Shown here piece after piece: positions 28,176 through 37,009 of a DNA stretch of 64,000 nt. The notes under the pieces were generated by a model, which was not told the origin of the DNA, ran no database searches, and was given only the letters and a program-made list of their open reading frames with translations. The position numbers and the translations under genes were made by a program. Positions within the stretch are counted from its first letter, which is position 1. Each line of letters starts with the position of its first letter. Origin of the DNA: Inquilinus limosus DSM 16000 (lineage in GTDB: Bacteria > Pseudomonadota > Alphaproteobacteria > DSM-16000 > Inquilinaceae). Location: contig NZ_AUHM01000013.1 in NCBI RefSeq assembly GCF_000423185.1, positions 145,491 to 209,490 on the forward strand, written 5' to 3'.

Positions 28176-29258
28176 TCAGCCGTGCACGACATCGGCCAGG
28201 GCCTGGCCGCGCCGCTCGCGCGCCAGCTCGGCCAGGCCGAGCGGCGACAGGGATTCGCCGAGCTGGACCCGCAGCGGGTCCTCGGCCAGGGCGGCGCGGA
28301 AGGCGTTCAGCAGCGCCGCCCGATCGGCGCCGCGGCGCATCGAGATGAAGTCGACCACCACCGTGCCGCCGATGTTGCGCAGGCGCAGCTGCCGGGCGAT
28401 CTCCGCCGCCGCCTCGCGGTTGGCGCGGAGATGGTCGGGCGCACGGCCGCCGTCGACATCGATCACGGTCAGGGCGCGGGTCGCCTCGATGGTGATGCTG
28501 CCGCCGGAAGGCAGCGGCACGGTCGGCGTCAGCAGCGCGTCCAGCGCGTCGCCCAGCGGTGCCGCGCCGGCGGCGATCCGGGGGGCCAGATCGGGCACCG
28601 CCGCCGCGGCCCAGCGCTGCAGCGGCGCCAGCAGGGCGGCGCCATCCACGACGATTCGGGCGGCATCCGGGTGATCCAGGATCAGCCGGCGGGCGGCGCC
28701 CGGCGCGGGCTCCAGCAGCGCCGGGGCGCGCGTCGCCTCGGCACGGTCGGCGATCGCCTCCCAGCGCCGTTCCAGCCGTGCCGCCTCGGCCAGCACCTCG
28801 TCGACCGCCATCCCTGCGGCTGCGGCGCGGACGATCCAGCCGCGTTCCAGACGCTGCTGCCATTCCCGCTTCGCCGCCGGCCCGAGCCGATTCGACACGG
28901 CCACGCCGGCCGAGAACGGCAGGTGGATCAGGCCGGCGCCGGGCAGAGCCACGTCGCGGGTCGCCTCCGCCCCCTTCTCCGCCCTGGGATCGGCGACGAT
29001 CTGGACGATCACCGGCCCGCCGGCCCGCAGCTCTCCCGCCTCCGGCCCGCGCAGCGGCAGGAAGGCGCTGCGGCCGGTGCCGATGTCGAGGAAGGCGGCG
29101 GCTGCGACGCGGTCGACCCGCTCCACCCGCGCCAGCACCACCGCGCCCGACAGGCTCGGCCGCGACAGGCGCTCGGCGGTAAGGTCGGTCAGGCGGCCGT
29201 CGATCACCACGCCGGCCAGCAGCAGGCCGTCCGTAGCGGTGATCTCGACCGTCTTCAC
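28176..29258 (-). CDS. rng: Ribonuclease E/G-family protein, short form without Zn-link
   Basis: A 360-residue RNase E/G-like endoribonuclease. An N-terminal S1-like region (LARVERVDRVAAAAFLDIGTGRSAFLP) is followed by the DNase-I-like catalytic part with ALTVIDVDGG and LRLRNIGGTVVVDFISM, which carry the two Mg-binding aspartates. The chain stops at LADVVHG, before the CPxC zinc-link that joins dimers in E. coli RNase E and G. Short homologues at this infA-maf location are known in alphaproteobacteria and may have a narrower role in rRNA processing. GTG start overlaps the maf stop (GTGA). Confidence 0.88.
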   Translation of the reverse strand: MKTVEITATDGLLLAGVVIDGRLTDLTAERLSRPSLSGAVVLARVERVDRVAAAAFLDIGTGRSAFLPLRGPEAGELRAGGPVIVQIVADPRAEKGAEATRDVALPGAGLIHLPFSAGVAVSNRLGPAAKREWQQRLERGWIVRAAAAGMAVDEVLAEAARLERRWEAIADRAEATRAPALLEPAPGAARRLILDHPDAARIVVDGAALLAPLQRWAAAAVPDLAPRIAAGAAPLGDALDALLTPTVPLPSGGSITIEATRALTVIDVDGGRAPDHLRANREAAAEIARQLRLRNIGGTVVVDFISMRRGADRAALLNAFRAALAEDPLRVQLGESLSPLGLAELARERRGQALADVVHG

Positions 29259-29854
29259 CAGCGGTAGCCTGCGCCGCGCAGGAGCTGTGAGGTCTCGAAC
29301 AGCGGCAGGCCGACGATGTTGGAATAGGAGCCTTCGATCGCCCGGATCAGCGCCGCCGCCCGCCCCTGGATGGCGTAGCCGCCGGCCTTGCCGCGACCCT
29401 CGCCCGAGGCGACATAGGCATCGATCTCCTCCGCCGTCAGCCGCTTGAACACGACGACGCTCTGCACCAGCCGCAGCCGCATGGTGCCGTCCGGCGTGAT
29501 CAGGCAGACGCCGCCATAGACACGGTGCCGGCGGCCGGACAGCAGCTCCAGGCACTGCCGCAGTTCGGCGTCGCTCTCCGCCTTGGGCAGGATGCGGCGA
29601 CCGCAGCCGACCACGGTGTCGGCGGCCAGGATGAACACGTCGGGCGCCCCGGCGCGAATCGCCTCCGCCTTGGCCTGGGCCAGGCGTTTGGCGTGCGGGC
29701 CGGGCAGCTCGCGCTTCAGCGGAGTCTCGTCGAGATCGGCCGGCAGGACCCGGTCCGGCACGATGCCGATCTGGCGCAACAAATCGAGACGCCTCGGCGA
29801 GGCCGAGGCGAGAATCAACGAGTCGGTCGCACCCGTCCGATCCGGACCGGGCAC
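29255..29854 (-). CDS. maf: Maf-family nucleoside triphosphate pyrophosphatase
   Basis: A 199-residue house-cleaning nucleotide pyrophosphatase: LILASASPRRLDLLRQIG (substrate loop), DETPLKRE, AKAEAIRAG, ILAADTVV (catalytic Asp) and GKAGGYAIQGRAAALI. It hydrolyses modified or non-canonical NTPs. The GTG start at 29854 lies 5 bases after infA and gives normal family length; TTG 29817 would start directly at MILASASPRR and is a real alternative. It overlaps the RNase gene by 4 bases. Confidence 0.95.
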   Translation of the reverse strand: MPGPDRTGATDSLILASASPRRLDLLRQIGIVPDRVLPADLDETPLKRELPGPHAKRLAQAKAEAIRAGAPDVFILAADTVVGCGRRILPKAESDAELRQCLELLSGRRHRVYGGVCLITPDGTMRLRLVQSVVVFKRLTAEEIDAYVASGEGRGKAGGYAIQGRAAALIRAIEGSYSNIVGLPLFETSQLLRGAGYRW

Positions 29855-29859
29855 GGCTG

Positions 29860-30078
29860 TTACTTGAAGCGGAAGGTGATGCGACCCTTGGTCAGGTCGT
29901 ACGGGGTCATCTCGACATTGACCCGGTCCCCCGCCAGCACCCGGATGCGGTTCTTCCGCATCTTGCCCGAGGTGTGCGCCAGGACCTCGTGGTCGTTGTC
30001 CAGCTTCACCCGGAACATCGCGTTCGGGAGCAGCTCGGTCACCGTGCCCGAGAACTCGATCAAATCTTCCTTGGCCAT
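29860..30078 (-). CDS. infA: Translation initiation factor IF-1
   Basis: A 72-residue S1/OB-fold protein ([60 protein letters not shown]). It binds the ribosomal A site during initiation and is essential. It is the first gene of the infA-maf-rng-yacG string; the 109 bases upstream separate it from the vapC-like gene and should hold its promoter. Confidence 0.98.
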   Translation of the reverse strand: MAKEDLIEFSGTVTELLPNAMFRVKLDNDHEVLAHTSGKMRKNRIRVLAGDRVNVEMTPYDLTKGRITFRFK

Positions 30079-30187
30079 CCATGCTCGCCATGTTGGGAAT
30101 CCGCCCAAGAAGTGGGCGACCGTCCTTGTCGGGTCAAGATGTTTGTGCGGCTCCGTGCCGCGGTCCGGCCATGCCCGCGGCGCCGCT

Positions 30188-30634
30188 TCAGGGCGCGGAC
30201 GGTCTATCGGTCCACGGATCGAACACCGGAACGCCCGCCCGCCGGAAATCGCCGACGTTCCGGGTGGTGACGCCAAGATCGTGCGCCTTCGCCGTCGCGG
30301 CGATCAGCGCATCGGGTTGCGCGTAGGTGTAGCCTGCCTTCTGCCCGTCATGCACCAGACGGCGCCAGATCAGGAGGATCTCCTCGTCGACATCGAGGAT
30401 GCGGTTGCCGAACCACAACCTGACGCCATCTTCCAACCACGTCTCCAACTCGGCCCGGAAGCCTGGGTCGATGACCCGCTCGATGCCCAATCGGATCTCG
30501 GCGACTGTCACTCGACTGAGATAGCAGGCCACCGGCGGAACGCTTTCCGCCCAACTCTTGACCGCACGATCGCACCGAATCCCTTTGCGCAACTCGGAGA
30601 CTACATTGGTGTCGAGCAACCAGCCGCGCGCCAT
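30188..30634 (-). CDS. vapC: VapC-type PIN-domain toxin
   Basis: A 148-residue PIN-domain ribonuclease. Acidic active-site residues appear in [12 protein letters not shown] (Asp, Glu), [10 protein letters not shown] and [25 protein letters not shown]. The ending [16 protein letters not shown] is typical of VapC/FitB-like toxins. It cuts specific RNAs when its antitoxin is lost. The start lies 2 bases after the antitoxin stop (TGATCATG), so translation is coupled. Together they form a toxin-antitoxin module inserted upstream of infA. Confidence 0.93.
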   Translation of the reverse strand: MARGWLLDTNVVSELRKGIRCDRAVKSWAESVPPVACYLSRVTVAEIRLGIERVIDPGFRAELETWLEDGVRLWFGNRILDVDEEILLIWRRLVHDGQKAGYTYAQPDALIAATAKAHDLGVTTRNVGDFRRAGVPVFDPWTDRPSAP

Positions 30635-30636
30635 GA

Positions 30637-30930
30637 TCAGAAGGACGGCAGGTCGCGCACCGGCGCGGGCTCACGAAGCGCCTCGAATTCGTCGAGCACC
30701 GCGAAGGGCCCTTCCCCGAACAGAGCTGCCAAGCTCACGGTTGCCGTCGGCGCCAGGCGCGCATAGTCCGCCGCCGACAGAACGACGACGGCGTCCTGCC
30801 CATGCACGGTGACTCGCTGCGGCCCCGCCTCCCGGGCGCGCCGTACGAGCTCGCTGAATCGAGCCTTGGCGTCCTCGAGCTTCCAGGCCGGCAAGGCGGA
30901 TGATGAAAGGTGCTTGTTGCGAGCCGCCAC
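30637..30930 (-). CDS. vapB: Phd/YefM-type antitoxin paired with VapC
   Basis: A 97-residue antitoxin. The N-terminal Phd/YefM DNA-binding fold reads WKLEDAKARFSELVRRAREAGPQRVTVHGQDAVVVLSAADYARL; the acidic/hydrophobic C-terminus (ALFGEGPFAVLDEFEAL) would clamp the toxin. The start is GTG at 30930, fixed by a perfect AGGAGG six bases upstream. An operator-like palindrome and promoter lie immediately ahead, fitting autoregulation by the complex. Confidence 0.88.
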   Translation of the reverse strand: MAARNKHLSSSALPAWKLEDAKARFSELVRRAREAGPQRVTVHGQDAVVVLSAADYARLAPTATVSLAALFGEGPFAVLDEFEALREPAPVRDLPSF

Positions 30931-30940
30931 AAACGGCCTC

Positions 30941-30986
30941 CTGACCAGATTAGTCAGAATATCGGTCGAGTTGACGCGGACGGCAA
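30941..30986 (-). promoter_or_regulatory. vapBC promoter and operator
   Basis: On the minus strand TTGCCG (30986-30981) and GATATT (30963-30958) are 17 bases apart. Right after the -10 box lies CTGAC-7-GTCAG (30957-30941), then AGGAGG and the GTG start. The position of the palindrome fits repression by the antitoxin complex. Confidence 0.55.
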
Positions 30987-30997
30987 GAGGTCGGCCG

Positions 30998-31438
30998 TCA
31001 CGCCCGTTCCTTCTCAAGGTCGCCGAAGCGCTCGCGGATGCGGGCCAGGAGCATGTCGCGGACCTGGCGGAACGCGGCCATCCGGGTCTCGCGGTTGCCC
31101 TCGATCGCGGTCGGGTCGAAGGTGTTCCAGAACTCCAGGTCGCACGCCGTGGTGCGGGTCATCTCCACCGCCCGGTGCTGGGCCTCGGGCGACAGCGAGA
31201 TCACCAGGTCGAAATTGTCGTCCTCGAGATCGTCGAAGCTCTTGGGCCGATGACGGCTGAGATCGATGCCGATCTCCTGCATCACCGCCACGGTGAAGGG
31301 GTCGAGCTCGCCCGGCCTCACCCCGACGCTGTCGACGAAGATCCGCGATCCGGCCACGTGCTTCAGGATCGCCTCGGCCATCGGCGAACGGATCGCGTTG
31401 TGGGTGCAGGTGAAGAGGACGCTGGTCGGCCCCGCCAT
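30998..31438 (-). CDS. Low-molecular-weight protein tyrosine phosphatase-like protein
   Basis: A 146-residue LMW-PTP/ArsC-fold protein. The P-loop C11-THNAI-R17-S near the N-terminus matches CX5RS; the general-acid Asp region is DLEFWNTFDPTA, though the usual DP motif comes as FDPT. The protein belongs to the arsenate reductase/phosphatase family conserved beside UPF0262 in alphaproteobacteria. It starts 3 bases after the UPF0262 stop, so it is in the his operon. Confidence 0.9.
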   Translation of the reverse strand: MAGPTSVLFTCTHNAIRSPMAEAILKHVAGSRIFVDSVGVRPGELDPFTVAVMQEIGIDLSRHRPKSFDDLEDDNFDLVISLSPEAQHRAVEMTRTTACDLEFWNTFDPTAIEGNRETRMAAFRQVRDMLLARIRERFGDLEKERA

Positions 31439-31441
31439 CGC

Positions 31442-31933
31442 TCACCCACGGATCTGCAGGACGCAGAGCAGCGTGAACAGCCGCCGCGCCGTCGCGTGGT
31501 CCATGGCGATCCGGTCGGCCAGCCTTTCGCCGAGCAGCGTCGAGCCCTCGTCGTGCAGCCCGCGCCGGCCCATGTCGATCGCCTCGATCCGCGACGGCGG
31601 CGCCGTCTTGATCGCGGCGTAATAGCTTTCACAGACCAGGAAGTAGTCCTTGATGATCCGGCGGAAGGGCTGGGTCGGCAGGGCGATCCGCTCGATCTCC
31701 TCCCCGGAATCGACCGCAATCTCGAAGATCAGCCGGTTCTCCTCCATGCGCAGGCGCAGGCGGTAGGGTCCGGGCGGGCCCTCGACCAGGCGGAAGCTGT
31801 TCTGCTCGATCAGGTCGTGGATCGCGACCCGACGCTCATGCGCCACCTCCGGCGACCGGCGGACGGCCGCGCTCTCGTCGATCACGACCTCGACGAGGCG
31901 CCCCTGCTCCCCATCGCCGGCCGCGCGGTTCAT
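31442..31933 (-). CDS. UPF0262 family protein
   Basis: A 163-residue conserved alphaproteobacterial protein of unknown function. Typical stretches are VEVVIDESAAVRRSPEVAHERRVAIHDLIEQN, RRIIKDYFLVCESYYAAI and IDMGRRGLHDEGS. There are no membrane segments. Start codon overlaps the hisD stop by 4 bases; the phosphatase gene follows 3 bases after the stop. Position between hisD and the phosphatase is the usual one for this lineage. Confidence 0.93.
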   Translation of the reverse strand: MNRAAGDGEQGRLVEVVIDESAAVRRSPEVAHERRVAIHDLIEQNSFRLVEGPPGPYRLRLRMEENRLIFEIAVDSGEEIERIALPTQPFRRIIKDYFLVCESYYAAIKTAPPSRIEAIDMGRRGLHDEGSTLLGERLADRIAMDHATARRLFTLLCVLQIRG

Positions 31934-33228
31934 CCGGCCGCCTTCAGCCGCTGGGCGATCGACAGCGCGTGCGCCTCCAGCCCCTCGGCCCGGGCCAGGC
32001 GCACCGCCGCCGGCCCGACCTTGGCAAGGCCGGCGGCGTCGCAGCGCACCAGCGTGGTGCGCTTGACGAAGTCGAAGACGCTGAGGCCGCTGGCGAAGCG
32101 AGCGCTGCGCGCCGTCGGCAGCACGTGGTTCGGCCCGGCGACATAGTCGCCCACCGCCTCCGGCGCGTGGCGGCCGAGGAAGATCGCCCCGGCATGGCGG
32201 ATCCGGTCGGCCAGCCGGTCAGGATCGGCCACAGCGAGCTCGAGATGCTCGGGCGCCAGACGGTCGACCAGCGGCGCCGCGTCGTCGAGCGATTCGACAA
32301 CGATAACCCCGCCTTGGTCGCGCCAGCTGGTGCCGGCGATCTCCGCCTTGGGCAGCCGGGCCAGCACGCGGTCGACCGCCGCGGTGACCGCATCGGCGAA
32401 GGCGGCGTCGTCGGTGATCAGCACCGACTGGGCATGGGTGTCGTGCTCGGCCTGGGACAGCAGGTCGACCGCGATCCATTCCGGGTCGTTGCCGGCATCG
32501 GCCACCACCAGGATCTCGGACGGGCCGGCGATCATGTCGATGCCGACGGCGCCGAAGACCTGGCGCTTGGCCTCGGCGACATAGGCGTTGCCGGGGCCGG
32601 TGATCTTGTCGACGGGACGGATGCGGGCTGTGCCGTAAGCCAGGGCCGCCACCGCCTGGGCGCCGCCGATACGCCAGATCTCGGTCACCCCGGCGCGCTC
32701 CGCCGCGGCCAGGACCAGCGGGTTCAGCACCCCGTCCGGCGCCGGCACCGCCATGGCGATGCGGCCAACCCCCGCCACCTTGGCCGGGATCGCATTCATC
32801 AGAACGGAGCTCGGATAGCTGGCGAGGCCGCCCGGGACATAGATGCCGACCGCGTCGATCGGGGTCCAGCGGGCGCCGAGGCCGATCCCGTCCTCGTCGA
32901 CATAGGACAGGGCTGGCAGCTCGGTCCGGGCATGAAACGCCTCGATCCGGCGCGCGGCCAGGTCCAGCGCCGCAAGGGTCTCGGCATCGACCTGGGCCCG
33001 GGCCGCGGCGATCTCCTCCGCGCTGATCCGCAGCGTCTCGGGGGTCAGCCTGACCCGGTCGAAGCGCTCGGTGTAGTCGATCAGCGCCGCGTCACCGCGC
33101 GCCCTGGTGTCGGCCACGATGGCGGCGACGGCGTCGGCGACATCGGCATGGGCGCCACGGCGGGCGGAGACGAAGGCGTCGAAGGCCTCGGCGAAGCCGG
33201 GCGAACGGGCATCAAGACGCAGCGGCAT
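31930..33228 (-). CDS. hisD: Histidinol dehydrogenase
   Basis: A 432-residue Zn-dependent, NAD-linked enzyme catalysing the last two steps of histidine synthesis. Recognisable regions: [73 protein letters not shown] (Zn and catalytic histidines) and [10 protein letters not shown] 33228 is preferred over 33237, which abuts its only purine-rich stretch. The N-terminus overlaps hisG by 17 bases. Confidence 0.96.
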   Translation of the reverse strand: MPLRLDARSPGFAEAFDAFVSARRGAHADVADAVAAIVADTRARGDAALIDYTERFDRVRLTPETLRISAEEIAAARAQVDAETLAALDLAARRIEAFHARTELPALSYVDEDGIGLGARWTPIDAVGIYVPGGLASYPSSVLMNAIPAKVAGVGRIAMAVPAPDGVLNPLVLAAAERAGVTEIWRIGGAQAVAALAYGTARIRPVDKITGPGNAYVAEAKRQVFGAVGIDMIAGPSEILVVADAGNDPEWIAVDLLSQAEHDTHAQSVLITDDAAFADAVTAAVDRVLARLPKAEIAGTSWRDQGGVIVVESLDDAAPLVDRLAPEHLELAVADPDRLADRIRHAGAIFLGRHAPEAVGDYVAGPNHVLPTARSARFASGLSVFDFVKRTTLVRCDAAGLAKVGPAAVRLARAEGLEAHALSIAQRLKAAG

Positions 33229-33886
33229 GGACGGCATTCCGGAAACGGTCGATCCAGCCGGCGATCTCCTCCGGCCGGGTCTTGAAAGCGGCGCGGTTGA
33301 CGATCAGCCGCGAGGTGACGTCGGCGATGTGCTCGATCTCGCGCAGCCCGTTCGCCTCCAGCGTCCTGCCGGAGGAGACGAGGTCGACGATGCGGCGGCA
33401 CAGGCCCAGCGAGGGCGCCAGCTCCATCGCCCCGTTCAGCTTGATGCACTCCGCCTGCACCCCGCGGGCGGCGAAGTGGCGGCGGGTCACCGCGGGGTAT
33501 TTGGTGGCGACGCGGATATGGCTCCAGCGCCGCGGATCGTCGGTCTCGGCCAGGTCCACCGGCTCGGCCACCGCCAGGCGGCAGGCGCCGATGCCGAGGT
33601 CGAGCGGGGCGTAGAGCTCGGGGTAGTCGAACTCCATCAGCACGTCGTTCCCGGCGACGCCCAGCTGCGCCGCGCCGAAGGCGACGAAGGTGGCGACGTC
33701 GAAGGAGCGCACCCGGATCAGCCGGATATGCGAATGGTTGGTGGCGAAGGACAGGCCGCGATGGCGCGGATCGTCGAAGGCCGGCTCCGGCTCCAGCCCG
33801 GCCTGCGCCATCAGCGGGCGCAGCTCGTCCAGGATGCGGCCCTTGGGCAGGGCGATGGTCAAGGGATCGGGTACGGTCGAGGACAT
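33212..33886 (-). CDS. hisG: ATP phosphoribosyltransferase, short form
   Basis: A 224-residue HisG of the short class: [48 protein letters not shown] and the PRPP-binding region [14 protein letters not shown]. It makes N1-phosphoribosyl-ATP, the first step of histidine synthesis. It lacks the C-terminal regulatory domain, so by family knowledge it should need the HisZ partner, which is not in this window. First gene of the hisG-hisD-UPF0262-phosphatase unit. Confidence 0.95.
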   Translation of the reverse strand: MSSTVPDPLTIALPKGRILDELRPLMAQAGLEPEPAFDDPRHRGLSFATNHSHIRLIRVRSFDVATFVAFGAAQLGVAGNDVLMEFDYPELYAPLDLGIGACRLAVAEPVDLAETDDPRRWSHIRVATKYPAVTRRHFAARGVQAECIKLNGAMELAPSLGLCRRIVDLVSSGRTLEANGLREIEHIADVTSRLIVNRAAFKTRPEEIAGWIDRFRNAVHAAAS

Positions 33887-34005
33887 GGCGCCGGCTTCCG
33901 CGGGAACGGCCGGCACCATAGCCGAAAGCGGCGCCGCGAGACCAGAAGAGGCCGCGACTCGCCCATGCGCGAAGATCAGCCTCTGAAATCGACTCCCATA
34001 CCTTC

Positions 34006-34111
34006 CCCGTCACGGCGAGGCGCGCCCCTCGGACTTGATCCGGGGGCCGTGGCCATCCAGGAGTCTGTGCCGCTGGCATGGCCACGCCCCTTCGGGGCTC
34101 GCCATGACGGG
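34006..34111. repeat. 106-bp structured intergenic palindromic repeat
   Basis: The outer arms CCCGTCACGGCGAG (34006-34019) and CTCGCCATGACGGG (34098-34111) match with one mismatch. Inside, GTGGCCATCCAG pairs with CTGG-C-ATGGCCAC, and GCCCC-TTC-GGGGC forms a small stem. The phrase GGACTTGATCCGGGGG resembles intergenic repeats common in alphaproteobacteria. It lies between hisG and the end of pgm, and may serve as terminator for pgm. Confidence 0.7.
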
Positions 34112-34147
34112 TTCATCATTCGGCCGCCGGCATCAAGTCGCCAGCCC

Positions 34148-35800
34148 CTACCCCTGCCCCGCCGCCGCGAAGGCCCGGCCGATCAGGGCCTTGGCGTCGT
34201 CCTGGACCTGCCGCAGGTGGTCCTCGCTGCGGAAGCTCTCGGCATAGATCTTGTAGACCTCCTCGGTGCCGGAGGGCCGGGCCGCGAACCAGCCGTTCGC
34301 GGTCGCCACCTTGATGCCGCCGAAGGGCTGGCCGTTGCCGGGGGCCTTGGTCAGGGTCTGCGTCACCGGATCGCCGCCGAGCTGCGTGGCGCCGAGGCCC
34401 TCCGGCGTCAGGGTCTTGAACACCCGCTTCTGCTCGCTGGTCGCCGGCGCGTCGGTGCGGGCGTACCAGGCGGTGCCCAGCTCCTGCGTCAGCCCGTTGT
34501 AGAGCTCGCTCGGGTCGCGGCCGGTGACGGCGGTGATCTCCGCCGCCAGCAGGCCGAGGATGATGCCGTCCTTGTCGGTGGTCCACACCGTGCCGTCCTT
34601 GCGCAGAAACGAGGCGCCGGCGCTCTCCTCGCCGCCGAAGCCGACCGACCCGTCGCTCAGCCCCTCGACGAACCATTTGAAGCCGACCGGCACCTCCAGC
34701 AGCCGGCGGCCCAGCTTGGCGGCGACGCGGTCGATCATGCTGCTGCTGACCAGCGTCTTGCCGATCGCGCTGTCGGCCCGCCAGCCCTTGCGGTGCTGGA
34801 ACAGATAGGCGATCGACGCGGCCAGGAAGTGGTTCGGGTTCATCAGCCCGGCGGTGCGGGTGACGACGCCGTGGCGGTCGGCGTCGGTGTCGTTGGCGAA
34901 GGCGACGTCGAACTTTTCGCGCAGCCCCAGCAGCCGGGTCATGGCGTAGGGCGAGGAGCAGTCCATGCGGATCTTGCCGTCCCAATCCGCCGTCATGAAG
35001 CGGAAGGTCGGGTCGACGAGGTCGCTGACCACGGTCGCGGCGATGCCGGTGCGGTCGATCAGCGGCGCCCAGTAGCGCACCGCAGCGCCGCCGAGCGGGT
35101 CGATGCCGATCTTGACGCCCGCGGACCGGATCGCCTCGAGGTCGATCACGCTGCCGAGATCGCCGACATAGAAGTCGATGTAGTTGTGCCTGTGCGTGGT
35201 CGCGGCCTTCAGGGCGCGCTGCAGCGGCACCCGCTGCACGCCGTCGAGGCCCTTCTCGATCAGCTCGTTCGCGGTGCGCTCGATCCAGCCCGTCACCTCG
35301 GTGTCGGCCGGGCCGCCGTTGGGCGGGTTGTACTTGAAGCCGCCATCCTCCGGCGGGTTGTGCGACGGGGTGACCACGATGCCGTCGGCCATGCCGGAGG
35401 TCCGGCCGCGGTTGTAGGTCAGGATGGCGTGCGAGATGACGGGCGTCGGGGTGTATCCGCCGTCCCGGTCGATCATGGTCTCGACGCCGTTCGCCGCCAG
35501 CACTTCGAGGGCGCTGGCCAGCGCCGGCTCGGACAGCGCGTGGCTGTCGATGCCGATGAACAGCGGCCCGTCGATCCCGGCGCGCTTGCGGTAGAGGCAG
35601 ATCGCCTGGGTGATGGCGAGGATATGGGTCTCGTTGAAGCTGCCGGCGAAGGCCGAGCCGCGATGGCCGGAAGTGCCGAAGGCCACGCGCTGCGCCGTGT
35701 TCGCTGGATCGGGCCCGGTGGTGAAATAGGCCGTGACCAGCCGCGGCAGGTTGACGAGGTCGGCCGGGTCGACGGGCTTCCCTGCGAGCGGACTCACCAT
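34148..35800 (-). CDS. pgm: Phosphoglucomutase, alpha-D-glucose phosphate-specific
   Basis: A 550-residue enzyme interconverting glucose-1-P and glucose-6-P. Landmarks: [11 protein letters not shown], the phosphoserine loop [13 protein letters not shown], metal loop NDTDADRHG, sugar loop GGEESAGAS and phosphate loop [15 protein letters not shown]. Complete and of normal length. It links central metabolism to glycogen, trehalose and surface glycan synthesis. Two ATGs are possible; AGGGAG touches the first (35806) and is 6 bases before the second (35800), which is chosen. Divergent from the TetR gene by 114 bases. Confidence 0.96.
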   Translation of the reverse strand: MVSPLAGKPVDPADLVNLPRLVTAYFTTGPDPANTAQRVAFGTSGHRGSAFAGSFNETHILAITQAICLYRKRAGIDGPLFIGIDSHALSEPALASALEVLAANGVETMIDRDGGYTPTPVISHAILTYNRGRTSGMADGIVVTPSHNPPEDGGFKYNPPNGGPADTEVTGWIERTANELIEKGLDGVQRVPLQRALKAATTHRHNYIDFYVGDLGSVIDLEAIRSAGVKIGIDPLGGAAVRYWAPLIDRTGIAATVVSDLVDPTFRFMTADWDGKIRMDCSSPYAMTRLLGLREKFDVAFANDTDADRHGVVTRTAGLMNPNHFLAASIAYLFQHRKGWRADSAIGKTLVSSSMIDRVAAKLGRRLLEVPVGFKWFVEGLSDGSVGFGGEESAGASFLRKDGTVWTTDKDGIILGLLAAEITAVTGRDPSELYNGLTQELGTAWYARTDAPATSEQKRVFKTLTPEGLGATQLGGDPVTQTLTKAPGNGQPFGGIKVATANGWFAARPSGTEEVYKIYAESFRSEDHLRQVQDDAKALIGRAFAAAGQG

Positions 35801-35914
35801 CTGCATCTCCCTGGGCTGACTGGTCCGACGGGCAAATTGCGCCAGCCGGCAGCTCCTGTCGAGACGGCGGCGGCTGCGGTTTTCCTCTTTCGCCCGCCCG
35901 GCGGGTGGAGGCAA

Positions 35915-36598
35915 ATGGACGAAGGCAGCAGGGGCGAGGCCTTGGACCGGATCGAGAGCGCCGAAGGCAAGACGCGGGCGCGCTGGCAGCGCGACCCGGA
36001 AGGCATGCGCCAGCGCATCCTGGATGCGGCGCTGGCGGAGTTCACCCGGCACGGCTTCGGCGGCGCCCGGATCGACCGCATCGCCGCGGCCGCCGGCGCC
36101 AACAAGCGCATGCTCTACTACCATGTCGGCAACAAGGAGATGCTGTACCTGGCGGTGCTGGAGGCGACCTACGCCCGCATCCGCACCGCCGAGCGCGCCC
36201 TGAACCTGGAGAGCCTGGCGCCGGATGCCGCGATCGCCCGGCTGGTGGAGTTCACCTGGAGCTATTTCCTGGAGAACCCGGAATTCATCATCATGCTGAA
36301 CCAGGAAAACCTGTACCAGGCCCGGCACTTGCGGAAATCGCCCAATGTCCGCCCCCTGCACTCGCCCTTCGTCGAGATGATCGGCGAGGTGCTGGACCGC
36401 GGCGTCGCCGCCGGCGTGTTCCGTCACGGCATCGACCCGGTGCAGCTCTACATCTCGATCGCCGGCCTCGCCTATTTCTACGTCTCGAACCGCTGGACAC
36501 TCGGCGTCATCTTCGACCGCGACCTGTTCGAGGCGAAGGCCCGGGCCGACCGCCTCGCCCACATGACCGATCTGGTGCTGTCCGCGCTGCGGCCCTGA
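35915..36598 (+). CDS. TetR-family transcriptional regulator
   Basis: A 227-residue regulator. The N-terminal helix-turn-helix spans [49 protein letters not shown] in outline (residues ~30-80); the C-terminal ligand domain ([21 protein letters not shown]) resembles the TetR_C group found near catabolic and transport loci. GGTGGAGGCAA precedes ATG 35915. Target unknown; the nearest candidate operator is the TTAAC-6-GTTAA palindrome before the ABC importer at 38.2 kb. Confidence 0.92.
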   Translation: MDEGSRGEALDRIESAEGKTRARWQRDPEGMRQRILDAALAEFTRHGFGGARIDRIAAAAGANKRMLYYHVGNKEMLYLAVLEATYARIRTAERALNLESLAPDAAIARLVEFTWSYFLENPEFIIMLNQENLYQARHLRKSPNVRPLHSPFVEMIGEVLDRGVAAGVFRHGIDPVQLYISIAGLAYFYVSNRWTLGVIFDRDLFEAKARADRLAHMTDLVLSALRP

Positions 36599-37009
36599 TG
36601 CCGTGCGCCACGCTGCGAATACCCGCGGCAGATGGAAGAATCGGCATTCCGTACCGCGAATGGCGTATGACTATCCGGAAAATTGGGGAAGCTGAACCAC
36701 CGTATCGGGCACGCAGCCAAGGCAGGAGGCTGCACCATTGGGGCAGTCGCGATCGCCTGAGCAATGAGTCATCGTCCAGCAGTCCGCCGGTGAATTTCCC
36801 GGCCAAGGACGCCGTCGGAAGAGTGGCGAGGTAAGAAGACATCGTCGACGCTCGGACGATGCATGGATGTCCGTCATCTCGAAGAGAATGATCCGAGTCG
36901 TCGTGTCGCCGCTCTGGATCAGGACAGCACGTCGCCGCCGTTGAGTGAAGTCAGCCAGAGCTGATGAATTCGTCTCGCGGCAAAACCTGGAAACGGGCGA
37001 GGAGGTCAG
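36599..37009. other. Intergenic stretch without recognised gene
   Basis: This 411-base stretch between the TetR gene and the lipoprotein gene shows no frame with convincing codon bias in either strand and no known RNA. Its last part carries GAGGAGGTCAG, the ribosome site of the next gene. GC content looks lower than in the flanks, and the GAATTC/TGAATT-rich segments suggest degraded or acquired DNA. Confidence 0.5.

Noticed and set aside
33107..36598. 1163-codon plus-strand frame over hisG, pgm and tetR
   Set aside because: Only its last 227 codons (TetR) code; the rest is a mirror of hisD, hisG and pgm.
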